Below are positions 33,086 through 40,921 of a stretch of DNA of 41,317 bases, in pieces; within the stretch, counting starts at the first letter, position 1; each line of letters starts with the position of its first letter. The notes beneath the pieces were generated by a model. It was not told where the DNA came from. It made no database searches and saw only the letters and a program-made list of their open reading frames with translations. This DNA comes from Acinetobacter harbinensis (GTDB taxonomy: Bacteria; Pseudomonadota; Gammaproteobacteria; Pseudomonadales; Moraxellaceae), in contig NZ_JXBK01000001.1 in NCBI RefSeq assembly GCF_000816495.1, forward strand, positions 1,292,063 through 1,333,379. Reading direction: 5' to 3'. Position numbers and translations under genes: made by a program.

Positions 33086-33111
33086 AAAAAAGCCACATCA
33101 AGTGGCTTTTT
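33086..33111 (-). terminator. Intrinsic terminator of the RlpA-like gene
   Basis: AAAAAAGCCAC pairs with GTGGCTTTTT around a six-base loop, with a T run on the minus strand. Confidence 0.85.
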
Positions 33112-33142
33112 ACGTCAAATATATTAGAAGTCGTTGCTGAGC

Positions 33143-33751
33143 TTATGAATTTGGACCATCTACACGTTCAATATTTACTTTGGCCGTGCCGGCATTGGTA
33201 ATACCCAATTGCTTCGCTGCACCGTAAGATAAATCTAACACACGATTACCATGGAATGGACCACGATCGTTGACTTTTACCACAACACTTTGACCATTGG
33301 TTTTGTTGGTTACGCGGATATAGCAATTCAGCGGTAAGCTGCGATGTGCTGCGGTTAAGCCATTCATATCGAATGTTTCGCCACTGGCTGTTTTACGGCC
33401 ATGAAATTGACGACCATACCAAGAAGCTGCACCAGTTTGGCTAAATTTGCGCACAGTGTTAGATGCGACGGTGTTTAACTTTTCAATCACTGAAGGCTCA
33501 TCTTCAGGGATTTCAATTTTTGCTGCAATCGTTTGACGACGGATTTTATCGCCAGAACGCTCAGTGATTGAAAGGCTGTTTAAATTTGAAAAGTGTGAAT
33601 TAAACTTTTGTGCGTCTTTATTGATGACACGTGCCGCTAAACGAGAGTTATCGCTATCGGTGTTAAATGATGATTGCACCATTTCTGCTTGAGATTGGCT
33701 CAAAGCAAAGGCGGTGGTTAAAGCTAAAACATACTTAAGCGTGGACTGCAT
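33143..33751 (-). CDS. RlpA-family protein (septal lytic transglycosylase-like)
   Basis: A 202-residue exported protein: a signal peptide (ending SQSQAE) precedes a linker (about 25-100) and a double-psi beta-barrel (about 105-200) with GAASWYGRQFHGRKTASGE, TAAHRSLPL and VNDRGPFHGNRVLDLS. Pseudomonas RlpA with this barrel cleaves naked glycan strands at the septum; the His and Asp it uses have counterparts here. Unlike classic RlpA there is no lipobox and no C-terminal SPOR domain, so targeting may differ. The open frame extends 28 codons upstream, but AGGAG lies seven bases before the ATG at 33751. It follows rodA-mltB after a 286-base gap, in keeping with the rodA-mltB-rlpA order common in gammaproteobacteria. 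Confidence 0.86.
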   Translation of the reverse strand: MQSTLKYVLALTTAFALSQSQAEMVQSSFNTDSDNSRLAARVINKDAQKFNSHFSNLNSLSITERSGDKIRRQTIAAKIEIPEDEPSVIEKLNTVASNTVRKFSQTGAASWYGRQFHGRKTASGETFDMNGLTAAHRSLPLNCYIRVTNKTNGQSVVVKVNDRGPFHGNRVLDLSYGAAKQLGITNAGTAKVNIERVDGPNS

Positions 33752-34037
33752 TATTAAACTCCTAAAGACTGTTGACTTAATTTCACCTAACTTATTGAAA
33801 TATAAGCAATCGGGTCTGTTAATTCTTTTTTGCAACTACATTTGACGAAATGGATAATATTCATGCCACACTAAAGCTGTCTAGTTTTTACTTAAAATAA
33901 TTACAAAAAGGACATAAATAGAACATTGCTTGATCAAATATTAATCAATATTGTAACAAGGTGTTTTAATAGCTCTATTTATGTGCATCAGGTCGCAAAA
34001 AAAGCTTGACTTTGTTTGCGTTGAGTAAATTCAAATG
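33752..34037. other. Gap between mltB and the RlpA-like gene
   Basis: About 290 AT-rich bases without a convincing gene. It probably carries the promoter of the RlpA-like gene on the minus strand; I could not pick one with confidence. No terminator for mltB is evident. Confidence 0.45.
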
Positions 34038-35039
34038 TTAACGGTTGGCAATTTCTGTACCCAATTGCCACACTGCAGTGGCATACATGCGACTTTTGTT
34101 ATAGGTGGTAATGACCTGAAAATTAGGATAGGTAATGTAGTAAATCGGGCCATAACTTTCTTGCAATTGAATGACATTGACCATGTCTAAGTCATCAATT
34201 TTAACCAACGGATTAATTGGGCTAATACCTTGATTTTTCAGTGCTCCATACGGAGTTGGTTGCTCTAAATCTTTGGCAATAATAGCATCCGGTGTATTGC
34301 CGTTATAACGTGCAGCAAAGCCGATAGGTTGATTACGTTGCCAACCATACTGTGCGAGATAATTTGCGATTGAACCAATGGCATCGACTGCAGAATTGCG
34401 AAGGTCAATATGACCATTGCCGTCATAATCAACTCCTAGTTTTGGAATGTTACTTGGCATAAATTGTGGATAGCCAATTGCGCCAGCATAAGAGCCGACT
34501 ACAGAATTGGTGGGCACGCCATCTTTATAGGACCAAGCAATTAAAGCGGAGAGTTCATCTTGGAAATATTGTGCGCGACGTTCATAGCCAAAACCTAAAC
34601 TGGCCAAGGCATCACGCGTGACAAAATTACCTTTATTGGCACCAAAACCAGTTTCTACGCCTAAAATACCCAAAATGATGGCTTGAGGTACACCAAACTG
34701 CTGTTCAGCGCGATTTAACGTGTCTGCATATTGATTTTTAAAACGAATACCCCGTTGAATAGTGCCTTCCGCCATGAAATTGGTTTTATATTCATACCAT
34801 GGCTTACTTTCACCCGGACGGTTCATAATGTTAATAATGTTGGGTAGATTCTTTGAGCCATTCATAGCCCAATCAATTTGTTCAGCAGTTAGATTATAAT
34901 TCTGCATGGTTTTTTGTTTAAAGCTGTTATAGCTCGGATGAGTATAAAAATCATTGGCTTGGCAGAAACTGGTAATGGATAACGTAGCCAGCAGTAACGG
35001 AAGACGCTTAATTTTGTTATAAACGTGGGTATTTAACAT
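34038..35039 (-). CDS. mltB: Lytic murein transglycosylase B
   Basis: MltB cleaves the MurNAc-GlcNAc bond of peptidoglycan, leaving 1,6-anhydro ends, in the periplasm. The product is 333 residues. A signal peptide ends near FCQAND; the residue before Cys is Phe, so there is no proper lipobox and the protein is probably soluble, unlike E. coli MltB. The catalytic Glu (about 129) lies in GILGVETGFG, AGAIGYPQFMPSN is intact, and an EF-hand-like loop DYDGNGHIDL matches the calcium site of Slt35. The frame is open to a TTG three codons upstream; ATG 35039 is preferred but the ribosome sites are ambiguous. It lies 22 bases after rodA. Confidence 0.93.
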   Translation of the reverse strand: MLNTHVYNKIKRLPLLLATLSITSFCQANDFYTHPSYNSFKQKTMQNYNLTAEQIDWAMNGSKNLPNIINIMNRPGESKPWYEYKTNFMAEGTIQRGIRFKNQYADTLNRAEQQFGVPQAIILGILGVETGFGANKGNFVTRDALASLGFGYERRAQYFQDELSALIAWSYKDGVPTNSVVGSYAGAIGYPQFMPSNIPKLGVDYDGNGHIDLRNSAVDAIGSIANYLAQYGWQRNQPIGFAARYNGNTPDAIIAKDLEQPTPYGALKNQGISPINPLVKIDDLDMVNVIQLQESYGPIYYITYPNFQVITTYNKSRMYATAVWQLGTEIANR

Positions 35040-35061
35040 ATTGCTCAAAGTTCCAAAAATA

Positions 35062-36204
35062 TTATCTGTGGGTATGAATCGACATCACAACGCCAAAAGC
35101 CGCCATTAAAGTAATAATTGCCGTACCGCCATAGCTCATAAAGGGTAGCGGAATACCTGTCACCGGTAAGATACCACTGACCATCCCAGCGTTAACAAAT
35201 ACATATACAAAAAACGACAAACCTAAGCCGCCTGCAAGCAAGCGACCATAGTTGTGAAAACAACTTAACCCGATGTGAAGTGTTCTAAAAATAATAGCAA
35301 AATATAAAACAATTAAAATCAATAAACCAATAAAGCCAAATTCTTCAGAATAGGCCGCAATAATAAAATCGGTATGACCTTCGGGTAAAAAGTGTAGATG
35401 AGACTGAGTGCCGTTTAAAAAACCTTTACCGGAAAATCCACCCGAGCCAATGGCAGTTTTGGATTGAATAATATTCCATCCTGCACCTAAGGCATCTGCT
35501 TCGGGATTAAATAAAGTCATCACGCGCTGTTTTTGATAGTCATGTAAGACAAATTGCCAAAGTACAGGCCCAGCTAAAGCACAGGCCGCGAGCGCACTGC
35601 CAATGAGCCACCACGACAAACCACTTAAAAACAGTACAAAGATGCCACTGGCCAGTACCACGGCAGCTGTACCTAAGTCTGGCTGTTTGGCAATCATCAA
35701 CAGTGGAATGGCAATTAAAATCAGGCTACTGAAAATTCGCAATGCAGAAGGCGGCAGTGGATGCCGCGCTAAATACCAAGCGATCATCATCGGCATGGCA
35801 ATTTTCATAAATTCACTGGGTTGAATACTGCCTACGCTTGGAATATCAATCCAACGTTGTGCGCCCATGTGTGCATCCCCAAACAGCATCACTACAATTA
35901 AAGTGAACAGGCTAAACAGATAAAAAATGGGCGAAAAGGCTTGAAACACTTTGGGCGGAATTTGCGCAATAAAAAACATCAGCAAGAAACCAATACCAAA
36001 ACTCATGGCTTGTTTATAGACCAAATCAAGATCTTGTGCAGAAGCGCTATAAAGTGCTGTTAGTCCGAGTAAGCCATTTAAAAAGATAAACAGGCTTAAC
36101 CATGGGTCGATGTGTAAACGTTGCCATTTTGATGGCAGCATACGGGTGCTTAAGCCATCACGTGGCGCGTGTCTAAGAAATTTATACTGCGGAGGAGATG
36201 ACAT
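35062..36204 (-). CDS. rodA: Rod-shape peptidoglycan glycosyltransferase RodA
   Basis: RodA (MrdB) is the SEDS-family polymerase that builds glycan strands during elongation, working with PBP2 in the inner membrane. The product is 380 residues (E. coli 370) with about ten membrane segments. The essential Asp is in LPEGHTDFIIAAYSEEFG, and the C-terminal signature GIPLPFMSYGGTA is intact, as is QPSEFMKI. It is the first visible gene of rodA-mltB; the PBP2 gene (mrdA), often next to rodA, is not directly upstream here, where an unrelated gene with its own terminator lies instead. Confidence 0.96.
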   Translation of the reverse strand: MSSPPQYKFLRHAPRDGLSTRMLPSKWQRLHIDPWLSLFIFLNGLLGLTALYSASAQDLDLVYKQAMSFGIGFLLMFFIAQIPPKVFQAFSPIFYLFSLFTLIVVMLFGDAHMGAQRWIDIPSVGSIQPSEFMKIAMPMMIAWYLARHPLPPSALRIFSSLILIAIPLLMIAKQPDLGTAAVVLASGIFVLFLSGLSWWLIGSALAACALAGPVLWQFVLHDYQKQRVMTLFNPEADALGAGWNIIQSKTAIGSGGFSGKGFLNGTQSHLHFLPEGHTDFIIAAYSEEFGFIGLLILIVLYFAIIFRTLHIGLSCFHNYGRLLAGGLGLSFFVYVFVNAGMVSGILPVTGIPLPFMSYGGTAIITLMAAFGVVMSIHTHR

Positions 36205-36286
36205 GCGATATTTTAAGAATAGATCAATACACAGGCGATGCTAACATAAACCAATCTTTAGACAATCTATATCCGGATATTGCAAG

Positions 36287-36313
36287 AAAAAGCCCAGCAA
36301 TTGCTGGGCTTTT
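36287..36313 (-). terminator. Intrinsic terminator of the yadG-yadH-queF operon
   Basis: AAAAGCCCAGCAA and TTGCTGGGCTTTT form a perfect palindrome; a T run follows on the minus strand. It lies 28 bases after the last gene of the operon. Confidence 0.88.
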
Positions 36314-36340
36314 AGGACGGTAAACTCATTTAAGATCAGA

Positions 36341-36991
36341 TCAATAATGAAATAACGTGTCGTGATATTCTGCCATGACCCTTAATTCATCTTTACTTAA
36401 ATGCGGAATAATTTTATTTGCAGCAATATGCACCGCTTTAATCACGGTTGCAGAACCGATATCAGCCGCTTTACGTTTAATCATGCCCAAATCGAGGGTT
36501 TTATTAAAGTCATTCATAAAATGCCGCACGGTGGCTTCTGAAAACTGTTTATAGTATTCAGTTAAAGCAGCTTTGTTCACCTCATTGCCGGCTTTAATTT
36601 CAGCAAAACTATGCTTAAGATTGGTCACTAAACTTGCATCTAATGCTTCGCCCACACGAAAGTTGCCTTCTGCATCCTTAAATAGACTTTTTTCAGAAAA
36701 TTCAATCGATTGTTGTACCACATCATTCGACGATTTGCTCATCAACTGTTTCAGTAATACCGCCACGGTTGACTTGATATAGCCCGCCAGTTTTTCTGCA
36801 CTATCCCGTTTATCGCTGACAGGAAAACGACGTACCAATTCGGTCAAAATAGCATCAATAATTTCTTCATTAATTAATAAGGCTGTTTTGTCCCGCAGTG
36901 GATAAAGCGGTTCGGTTGAATTTTTCTTTTGCTGCGCCGTTTGAATGGTGCTCAGTAATTCTTTAGAAGGAATAAAACCAAAAAATGGCAT
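36341..36991 (-). CDS. Unknown alpha-helical protein in the queF operon
   Basis: A 216-residue soluble protein with no signal peptide and no family recognised. It starts MPFFGFIPSKELLSTIQTAQ and is almost wholly alpha-helical, with regions such as LINEEIIDAILTELVRRF and AEKLAGYIKSTVAVLLKQL. The frame is open five codons upstream (TTG 37006), but GAGG lies nine bases before the ATG at 36991. It follows queF by 26 bases and shares its terminator, so it is the fourth gene of the ABC-queF operon. Co-transcription does not by itself link it to queuosine. Confidence 0.72.
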   Translation of the reverse strand: MPFFGFIPSKELLSTIQTAQQKKNSTEPLYPLRDKTALLINEEIIDAILTELVRRFPVSDKRDSAEKLAGYIKSTVAVLLKQLMSKSSNDVVQQSIEFSEKSLFKDAEGNFRVGEALDASLVTNLKHSFAEIKAGNEVNKAALTEYYKQFSEATVRHFMNDFNKTLDLGMIKRKAADIGSATVIKAVHIAANKIIPHLSKDELRVMAEYHDTLFHY

Positions 36992-37017
36992 ATTAAAAAA
37001 CCTCAATGTTCTTCATT

Positions 37018-37833
37018 TTATTGTCGCGCCAAACGAATGGGGCGAGGCATCCATGTTAAATCCGATACACGACACGGATTAATATCTAATCCACCCCGAC
37101 GTGTATAGGTTGCATATACCATCAGTTTTTCTGGTTTCAGATTTTGCCAAAGATCCGCAAACATCTGCTCCACGCATTGCTCGTGAAAACCATTATGCTG
37201 ACGATAGGAAATAATATAAGCTAAAATACTGCGATAACAAGGTTTTTTGCCCTGATAACGAATAAAAACTGTGCCCCAATCGGGTTGACCCGTGACAGGG
37301 CAATTGCTGCGCAGTAAGTGAGAATACAGTTGAATTTCACCTTCTTCGGCAAGTTCTGTATCTAATTTTAATAAACTGGCATCTGGATGGCGCTCTAAGC
37401 GTGTTGGACTTAAATCATCAATACATAATCCCTCAGGTTTAGAAATCGCTAAATCATCAGCATCAAACAACTGTAGCGTTACCGGTGCAGTTGCGGCTAT
37501 GGATAAATCTTTTTCAACGGTCGCAATAAAAGCTTCTTTGGAGTCAAATTGCGTAAAGTTCAGACTATTAAAGTACAGCTTTAGCGATTTTGATTCGATC
37601 AGGTTTTTAGAGGATGCAGGTAAGGTCATACGGCCAATGGCCACTTGTGGAACACTTGCAGCATTTAACCAAGAAATTTCAAAGATATGCCACCAATCAA
37701 GCCCTTGTTGAATACCCTCAACATGCGCATAATTTTGACGCGCAGGCGCACGTGCAATGGGAAATAAAATATCCGGTTGATATTCTGTTGGGTAATTGGT
37801 GTCTTGACCTAATAAGGATAGTTCTACACTCAT
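37018..37833 (-). CDS. queF: NADPH-dependent preQ0 reductase
   Basis: QueF reduces 7-cyano-7-deazaguanine (preQ0) to preQ1, a four-electron nitrile reduction in the synthesis of the tRNA base queuosine. The 271 residues match the long, two-domain YqcD-like form (E. coli 282). The QueF motif in ESKSLKLYFNS (about 80-90), the nucleophile Cys178 in RSNCPVTGQPDWGT with Asp185, and the Glu in HNGFHEQC are present. The start overlaps the stop of the ABC permease gene by one base (TAATG), a sign of translational coupling. Confidence 0.95.
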   Translation of the reverse strand: MSVELSLLGQDTNYPTEYQPDILFPIARAPARQNYAHVEGIQQGLDWWHIFEISWLNAASVPQVAIGRMTLPASSKNLIESKSLKLYFNSLNFTQFDSKEAFIATVEKDLSIAATAPVTLQLFDADDLAISKPEGLCIDDLSPTRLERHPDASLLKLDTELAEEGEIQLYSHLLRSNCPVTGQPDWGTVFIRYQGKKPCYRSILAYIISYRQHNGFHEQCVEQMFADLWQNLKPEKLMVYATYTRRGGLDINPCRVSDLTWMPRPIRLARQ

Positions 37834-38606
37834 TATTCACGCATTCCTGAGCCACGAGAAAGTAAATAGTAGGCAATACCATAAAGCGCAACGCAACAGA
37901 GCGTAATGATACTTAATGACAGTGAAACATTAACATCACTATGCCCTAAAATGCCGAAACGAAAAGCATTGACCATATATACAATCGGATTAATTAAAGA
38001 GAGATTTTGCCAAAAAGGACTTAATGCACTAATGGCATAAAAGACTCCGCCTAAATAGGTCAGGGGAGTTAATACAAAAGTGGGAATAATTGAAATATCA
38101 TCGAATGATTTGGCATATACCGCATTGATGAGTCCACCGAGTGAGAATAATAACGAGGTCACCAAGACGGTATAAATTGTCACAAACCAATTGGTAATAT
38201 ACAGATCGGTAAAGAACATACTCATCGCGGTAACGATAATACCCACCAACACACCACGGCAGATACCGCCAATCACATAACCCCACAGAATCATGTGCAA
38301 TGGAACGGGGCTCATAATCAACTCTTCAATGCTTTTTTGAAATTTTGCACTAAAGAAACTGGAGGAGACATTGGAGTAGCTGTTGGTAATCACCGCCATC
38401 ATAATCAGACCGGGCACAATAAACTGCATATAGCTAAAGCCACCCATTTGCCCAATTCGTGAACCGACCAAATTACCAAAAATTACGAAGTACAGACTCA
38501 TGGTAATGGCTGGTGGTAATAAGGTTTGGGGCCAAATCCGCATAAAACGGCGGATTTCTTTATGCACCAAGGTATACAGCGCAACACTTAATTGAGTAAA
38601 GTTCAT
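37833..38606 (-). CDS. yadH: ABC-2 type exporter permease (YadH-like)
   Basis: A 257-residue inner-membrane permease with six membrane segments of the ABC-2 family (E. coli YadH is 256). The segment FSYMQFIVPGLIMM and LTYLGGVFYAISALPFW-like region (PLTYLGGVFYAISAL) are characteristic. The substrate is unknown; the family includes exporters of polysaccharides, drugs and lipids. Its start overlaps the ATPase gene by four bases and its stop overlaps queF by one. Confidence 0.9.
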   Translation of the reverse strand: MNFTQLSVALYTLVHKEIRRFMRIWPQTLLPPAITMSLYFVIFGNLVGSRIGQMGGFSYMQFIVPGLIMMAVITNSYSNVSSSFFSAKFQKSIEELIMSPVPLHMILWGYVIGGICRGVLVGIIVTAMSMFFTDLYITNWFVTIYTVLVTSLLFSLGGLINAVYAKSFDDISIIPTFVLTPLTYLGGVFYAISALSPFWQNLSLINPIVYMVNAFRFGILGHSDVNVSLSLSIITLCCVALYGIAYYLLSRGSGMRE

Positions 38607-39538
38607 TGCGCCGCTCCTTCAAGATTTTTCTCAACCAATTTTACAAACAACTCTTCAAGACGATTCGATTTATTGCGCATACTGTGTACTTGAATGTCTT
38701 GTGCTTCTAAAAGTTGAAACAGCTGATTTAAACTATAATCTTTGCCCATGGTTACTTCTAGGGTCACAGGGTCGATTAAATTAAAACGGACGCCAATAAT
38801 TTCAATATGCGGTGCTTGAATGGGGGTTATTAAATCAAAAATAAAAGACTGCTCACTCATTTGATTTAAAAATAACTTCATGCTGGTGTCTTCTTTAATC
38901 ACACCGCGATCAATAATGGCAATTCGACGGCACAACATTTCAGCTTCTTCTAAATAATGAGTGGTCAAAATGATCGAGGTGCCTTGTTCGTTCATCTCGG
39001 TCAAGAAGTCCCACATCGAGCGGCGTAGTTCAATATCTACACCTGCGGTGGGTTCATCTAAAATAAGCAGTTTAGGTTGATGCATCATGGCGCGTGCAAT
39101 CATTAAGCGGCGTTTCATGCCACCTGATAACATACGCGCTTGAACGGCACGCTTATCCCATAATCCCAGTTTTTCTAAATATTCTTCAGCACGTTGTTGG
39201 GCAATTTTTTTCGGAATACCGTAATAACCGGCTTGGGTCACTAAAATATCAAAAGTTTTTTCAAACTGTCCAAAGTTAAATTCTTGCGGCACAATTCCTA
39301 AACATTGTTTGGCGGCAGATGGATGGGTATCCAAATTATGGCCAAAAATCTCGACCGTGCCCGAGCTTTTTTTTGTGAGTGAACTAATGATACTGATGGT
39401 GGTTGATTTACCTGCGCCGTTCGGCCCAAGAAGAGCGTAAAACTCACCTTCAGGCACACTCAAGTTCACCCCTTTTAGTGCTTGAAAACCATTTCGATAC
39501 GTTTTAGATAGGTCTCTCAAGGTCAGAGCATCAGTCAT
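38603..39538 (-). CDS. yadG: ABC exporter ATP-binding protein (YadG-like)
   Basis: A 311-residue cytoplasmic ATPase (E. coli YadG is 308). Walker A is GPNGAGKST, the Q-loop lies in VPQEFNF, the signature is LSGGMKRRL, Walker B LLILDEPTAGVD and the H-loop TTHYLEEAE. A C-terminal extension (about 220-311) is typical of DrrA/CcmA-type exporters. It overlaps the permease gene by ATGA, so the two subunits are made together. It is the first gene of the operon, diverging from tRNA-Arg. The transported substrate is not known. Confidence 0.92.
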   Translation of the reverse strand: MTDALTLRDLSKTYRNGFQALKGVNLSVPEGEFYALLGPNGAGKSTTISIISSLTKKSSGTVEIFGHNLDTHPSAAKQCLGIVPQEFNFGQFEKTFDILVTQAGYYGIPKKIAQQRAEEYLEKLGLWDKRAVQARMLSGGMKRRLMIARAMMHQPKLLILDEPTAGVDIELRRSMWDFLTEMNEQGTSIILTTHYLEEAEMLCRRIAIIDRGVIKEDTSMKLFLNQMSEQSFIFDLITPIQAPHIEIIGVRFNLIDPVTLEVTMGKDYSLNQLFQLLEAQDIQVHSMRNKSNRLEELFVKLVEKNLEGAAQ

Positions 39539-39680
39539 GAAATTCTCACATGGTGAATAGTAAGCGTATTGTGAGTGAAGTTGAGCAATAAACCAAGTGA
39601 ATAAGGCGGGATTGTATAGGGTGCTTGCGTAGGTTTGTATAAAGTATGAACATGAAAAATGATGAATTCTAGATAGTTGC

Positions 39681-39708
39681 TTTACCTTTTGATTTTTTTT
39701 GTTATGAT
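39681..39708 (+). promoter_or_regulatory. Promoter of tRNA-Arg
   Basis: TTTACC (39681-39686), a 16-base spacer and TATGAT (39703-39708), followed by a GC-rich discriminator (GTGCAGCGC) just before the tRNA. Confidence 0.6.
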
Positions 39709-39717
39709 GTGCAGCGC

Positions 39718-39793
39718 GCGCTCATAGCTCAACTGGATAGAGTACAGGTCTCCGAAGCCTGTGGCGTGGGTTCGAGTCCCGCTGAGCGCACCA
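39718..39793 (+). tRNA. tRNA-Arg(CCG)
   Basis: A 76-nt cloverleaf with acceptor GCGCTCA/TGAGCGC, discriminator A and encoded CCA. The anticodon loop CTCCGAA gives CCG, so it reads CGG codons. The T-loop GTTCGAGTC is standard. Confidence 0.96.
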
Positions 39794-39882
39794 TTTTTAA
39801 TATTTTATTATATAAAATTCACAGTTCAAAATTAATTCAATGAGAGTTTTATTTGAATAATGTGGATAAATGTTGAGCAGAC

Positions 39883-39911
39883 TTGCTTAAGATTATTTTC
39901 AGATCTATATT
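39883..39911 (+). promoter_or_regulatory. Promoter of the candidate small RNA
   Basis: TTGCTT (39883-39888), a 17-base spacer and TATATT (39906-39911). No coding frame follows, and a terminator lies about 115 bases beyond. Confidence 0.55.
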
Positions 39912-39912
39912 A

Positions 39913-39927
39913 GACCTACAGTAGGTC
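39913..39927. promoter_or_regulatory. Operator-like palindrome over the sRNA start
   Basis: GACCTACAGTAGGTC is a perfect palindrome with seven-base arms around a central A. It begins right after the -10, so it spans the expected RNA start near 39918, where a bound repressor would block transcription. Confidence 0.5.
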
Positions 39928-40052
39928 GTGAAGACGCTACATAGTAGTTGGACGGATAAATGACAGCTCGTTGAGTTTTCAACCTTTAGGTAGAAACAAT
40001 AAATCAGCACTAGCCTTCCAACATAAAAGCCCGCAGAGATGCGGGCTTTCTT
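39918..40052 (+). ncRNA. Candidate small RNA, about 135 nt
   Basis: This is predicted from structure, not from similarity to a known family. A promoter (39883-39911), an RNA start near 39918, a body without any useful reading frame (the only ATG frame is four codons) and a strong terminator (40026-40049) form a complete small transcription unit in a 430-base gap. Inner structure includes GTTGA/TCAAC with a GTTT loop (39970-39983) and the single-stranded stretch ATCAGCACTAGCCTTCCAA just before the terminator. It could instead be a long 3' trailer of tRNA-Arg, whose own terminator is not evident. Confidence 0.45.
40026..40049 (+). terminator. Intrinsic terminator of the candidate sRNA or tRNA-Arg
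   Basis: AAAGCCCGCA pairs perfectly with TGCGGGCTTT around GAGA, followed by CTTATTCT. The T run is short and interrupted. Confidence 0.78.
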
Positions 40053-40222
40053 ATTCTGCTTTAAAAAATTTATTAAATAGTCTGCCTAAATGCGTCAAGT
40101 TTAATATTTAGCTTATTGCTGAATGGATTTGATCGTACTTAAAAATCTTAATATCTTCAGCTTATAGCTGCCGCTAAAAACTTATTAGGACAGCTGCCAG
40201 AAATATTATTCGCCATTTAAAG

Positions 40223-40921
40223 CTATATTTTAGCCAACGTCGCAGTTTCAATGGCTTTACGTAGGTAAGGGTCTAAGTCTTCTTGACGCAGTAACCACTG
40301 CATATAGTCTGCTGGTAACGCAGATATAGCCGTACCACGATGTTTACCAAAATTAATAGTGCGCGGAATACGGGCATCTTCTGAGGCTTGATACAATTCT
40401 TCCAGCGTTTGAATTTTGAGATGATGGATTTCATGCATTAAAATATTGGCAGTTAAAATAATATCCATATCTGCACGATGGGCTTTTTTAATCATGCTGC
40501 GTGCTTTGTCACTGCCGTTGGTGATCATATAAATAAGTGCAGAAATATTGTGTGCTTCTGCATCCGGCCAAACTAAACGTGCCAAAGCCAGCGTACAAAT
40601 GGCTTTAATGTGAGAGGTATCGACGCCGCATTTTTCAATAGCACGAATATCGTAATCAATATTGTGCCCAATCATATACACCGTTTCAGGCGGTAGTTTA
40701 AAGCTGGTATAGTGCGGCTGATCGACCAACTCTGATTCTAAAATATGATGCACCGCCATTGCTGCAAACGAAATGGGTTCGTCGACACTATACAGTTGAT
40801 CAAAAATCTGTGTTTTATCTAAGCTTAGCTTTCCTGCATCAATTTGAACAGGTGCATAGGCAATCTCAATGGGTTGTCCATTTAACGTATGGGTTTCTGT
40901 GTCGAGAATAATCGCTTGCAT
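40223..40921 (-). CDS. DnaQ-fold exonuclease (ExoX-like) with DUF3820 domain
   Basis: A 232-residue protein. The N-terminal 165 residues are a DEDD exonuclease: ILDTETH (first Asp and Glu), IGHNIDYDIRAI (second Asp) and HRADMDIILT (His and last Asp). This resembles E. coli ExoX, a 3'-5' DNA exonuclease. The C-terminal block (about 185-225) has INFGKHRGTAISALPADYMQWLLRQ and DLDPYLRKAI, the DUF3820 module also found fused to such nucleases. The frame is open four codons upstream (TTG 40933), but ATG 40921 is preceded by TTGGA at about seven bases. It is a single gene; its nucleic-acid substrate is unproven. Confidence 0.85.
   Translation of the reverse strand: MQAIILDTETHTLNGQPIEIAYAPVQIDAGKLSLDKTQIFDQLYSVDEPISFAAMAVHHILESELVDQPHYTSFKLPPETVYMIGHNIDYDIRAIEKCGVDTSHIKAICTLALARLVWPDAEAHNISALIYMITNGSDKARSMIKKAHRADMDIILTANILMHEIHHLKIQTLEELYQASEDARIPRTINFGKHRGTAISALPADYMQWLLRQEDLDPYLRKAIETATLAKI

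Noticed and set aside
39718..39793. tRNA-Arg(CCG) as an integration site for a genomic island
   Set aside because: No repeat of the tRNA 3' end, integrase or phage gene was seen within the window.
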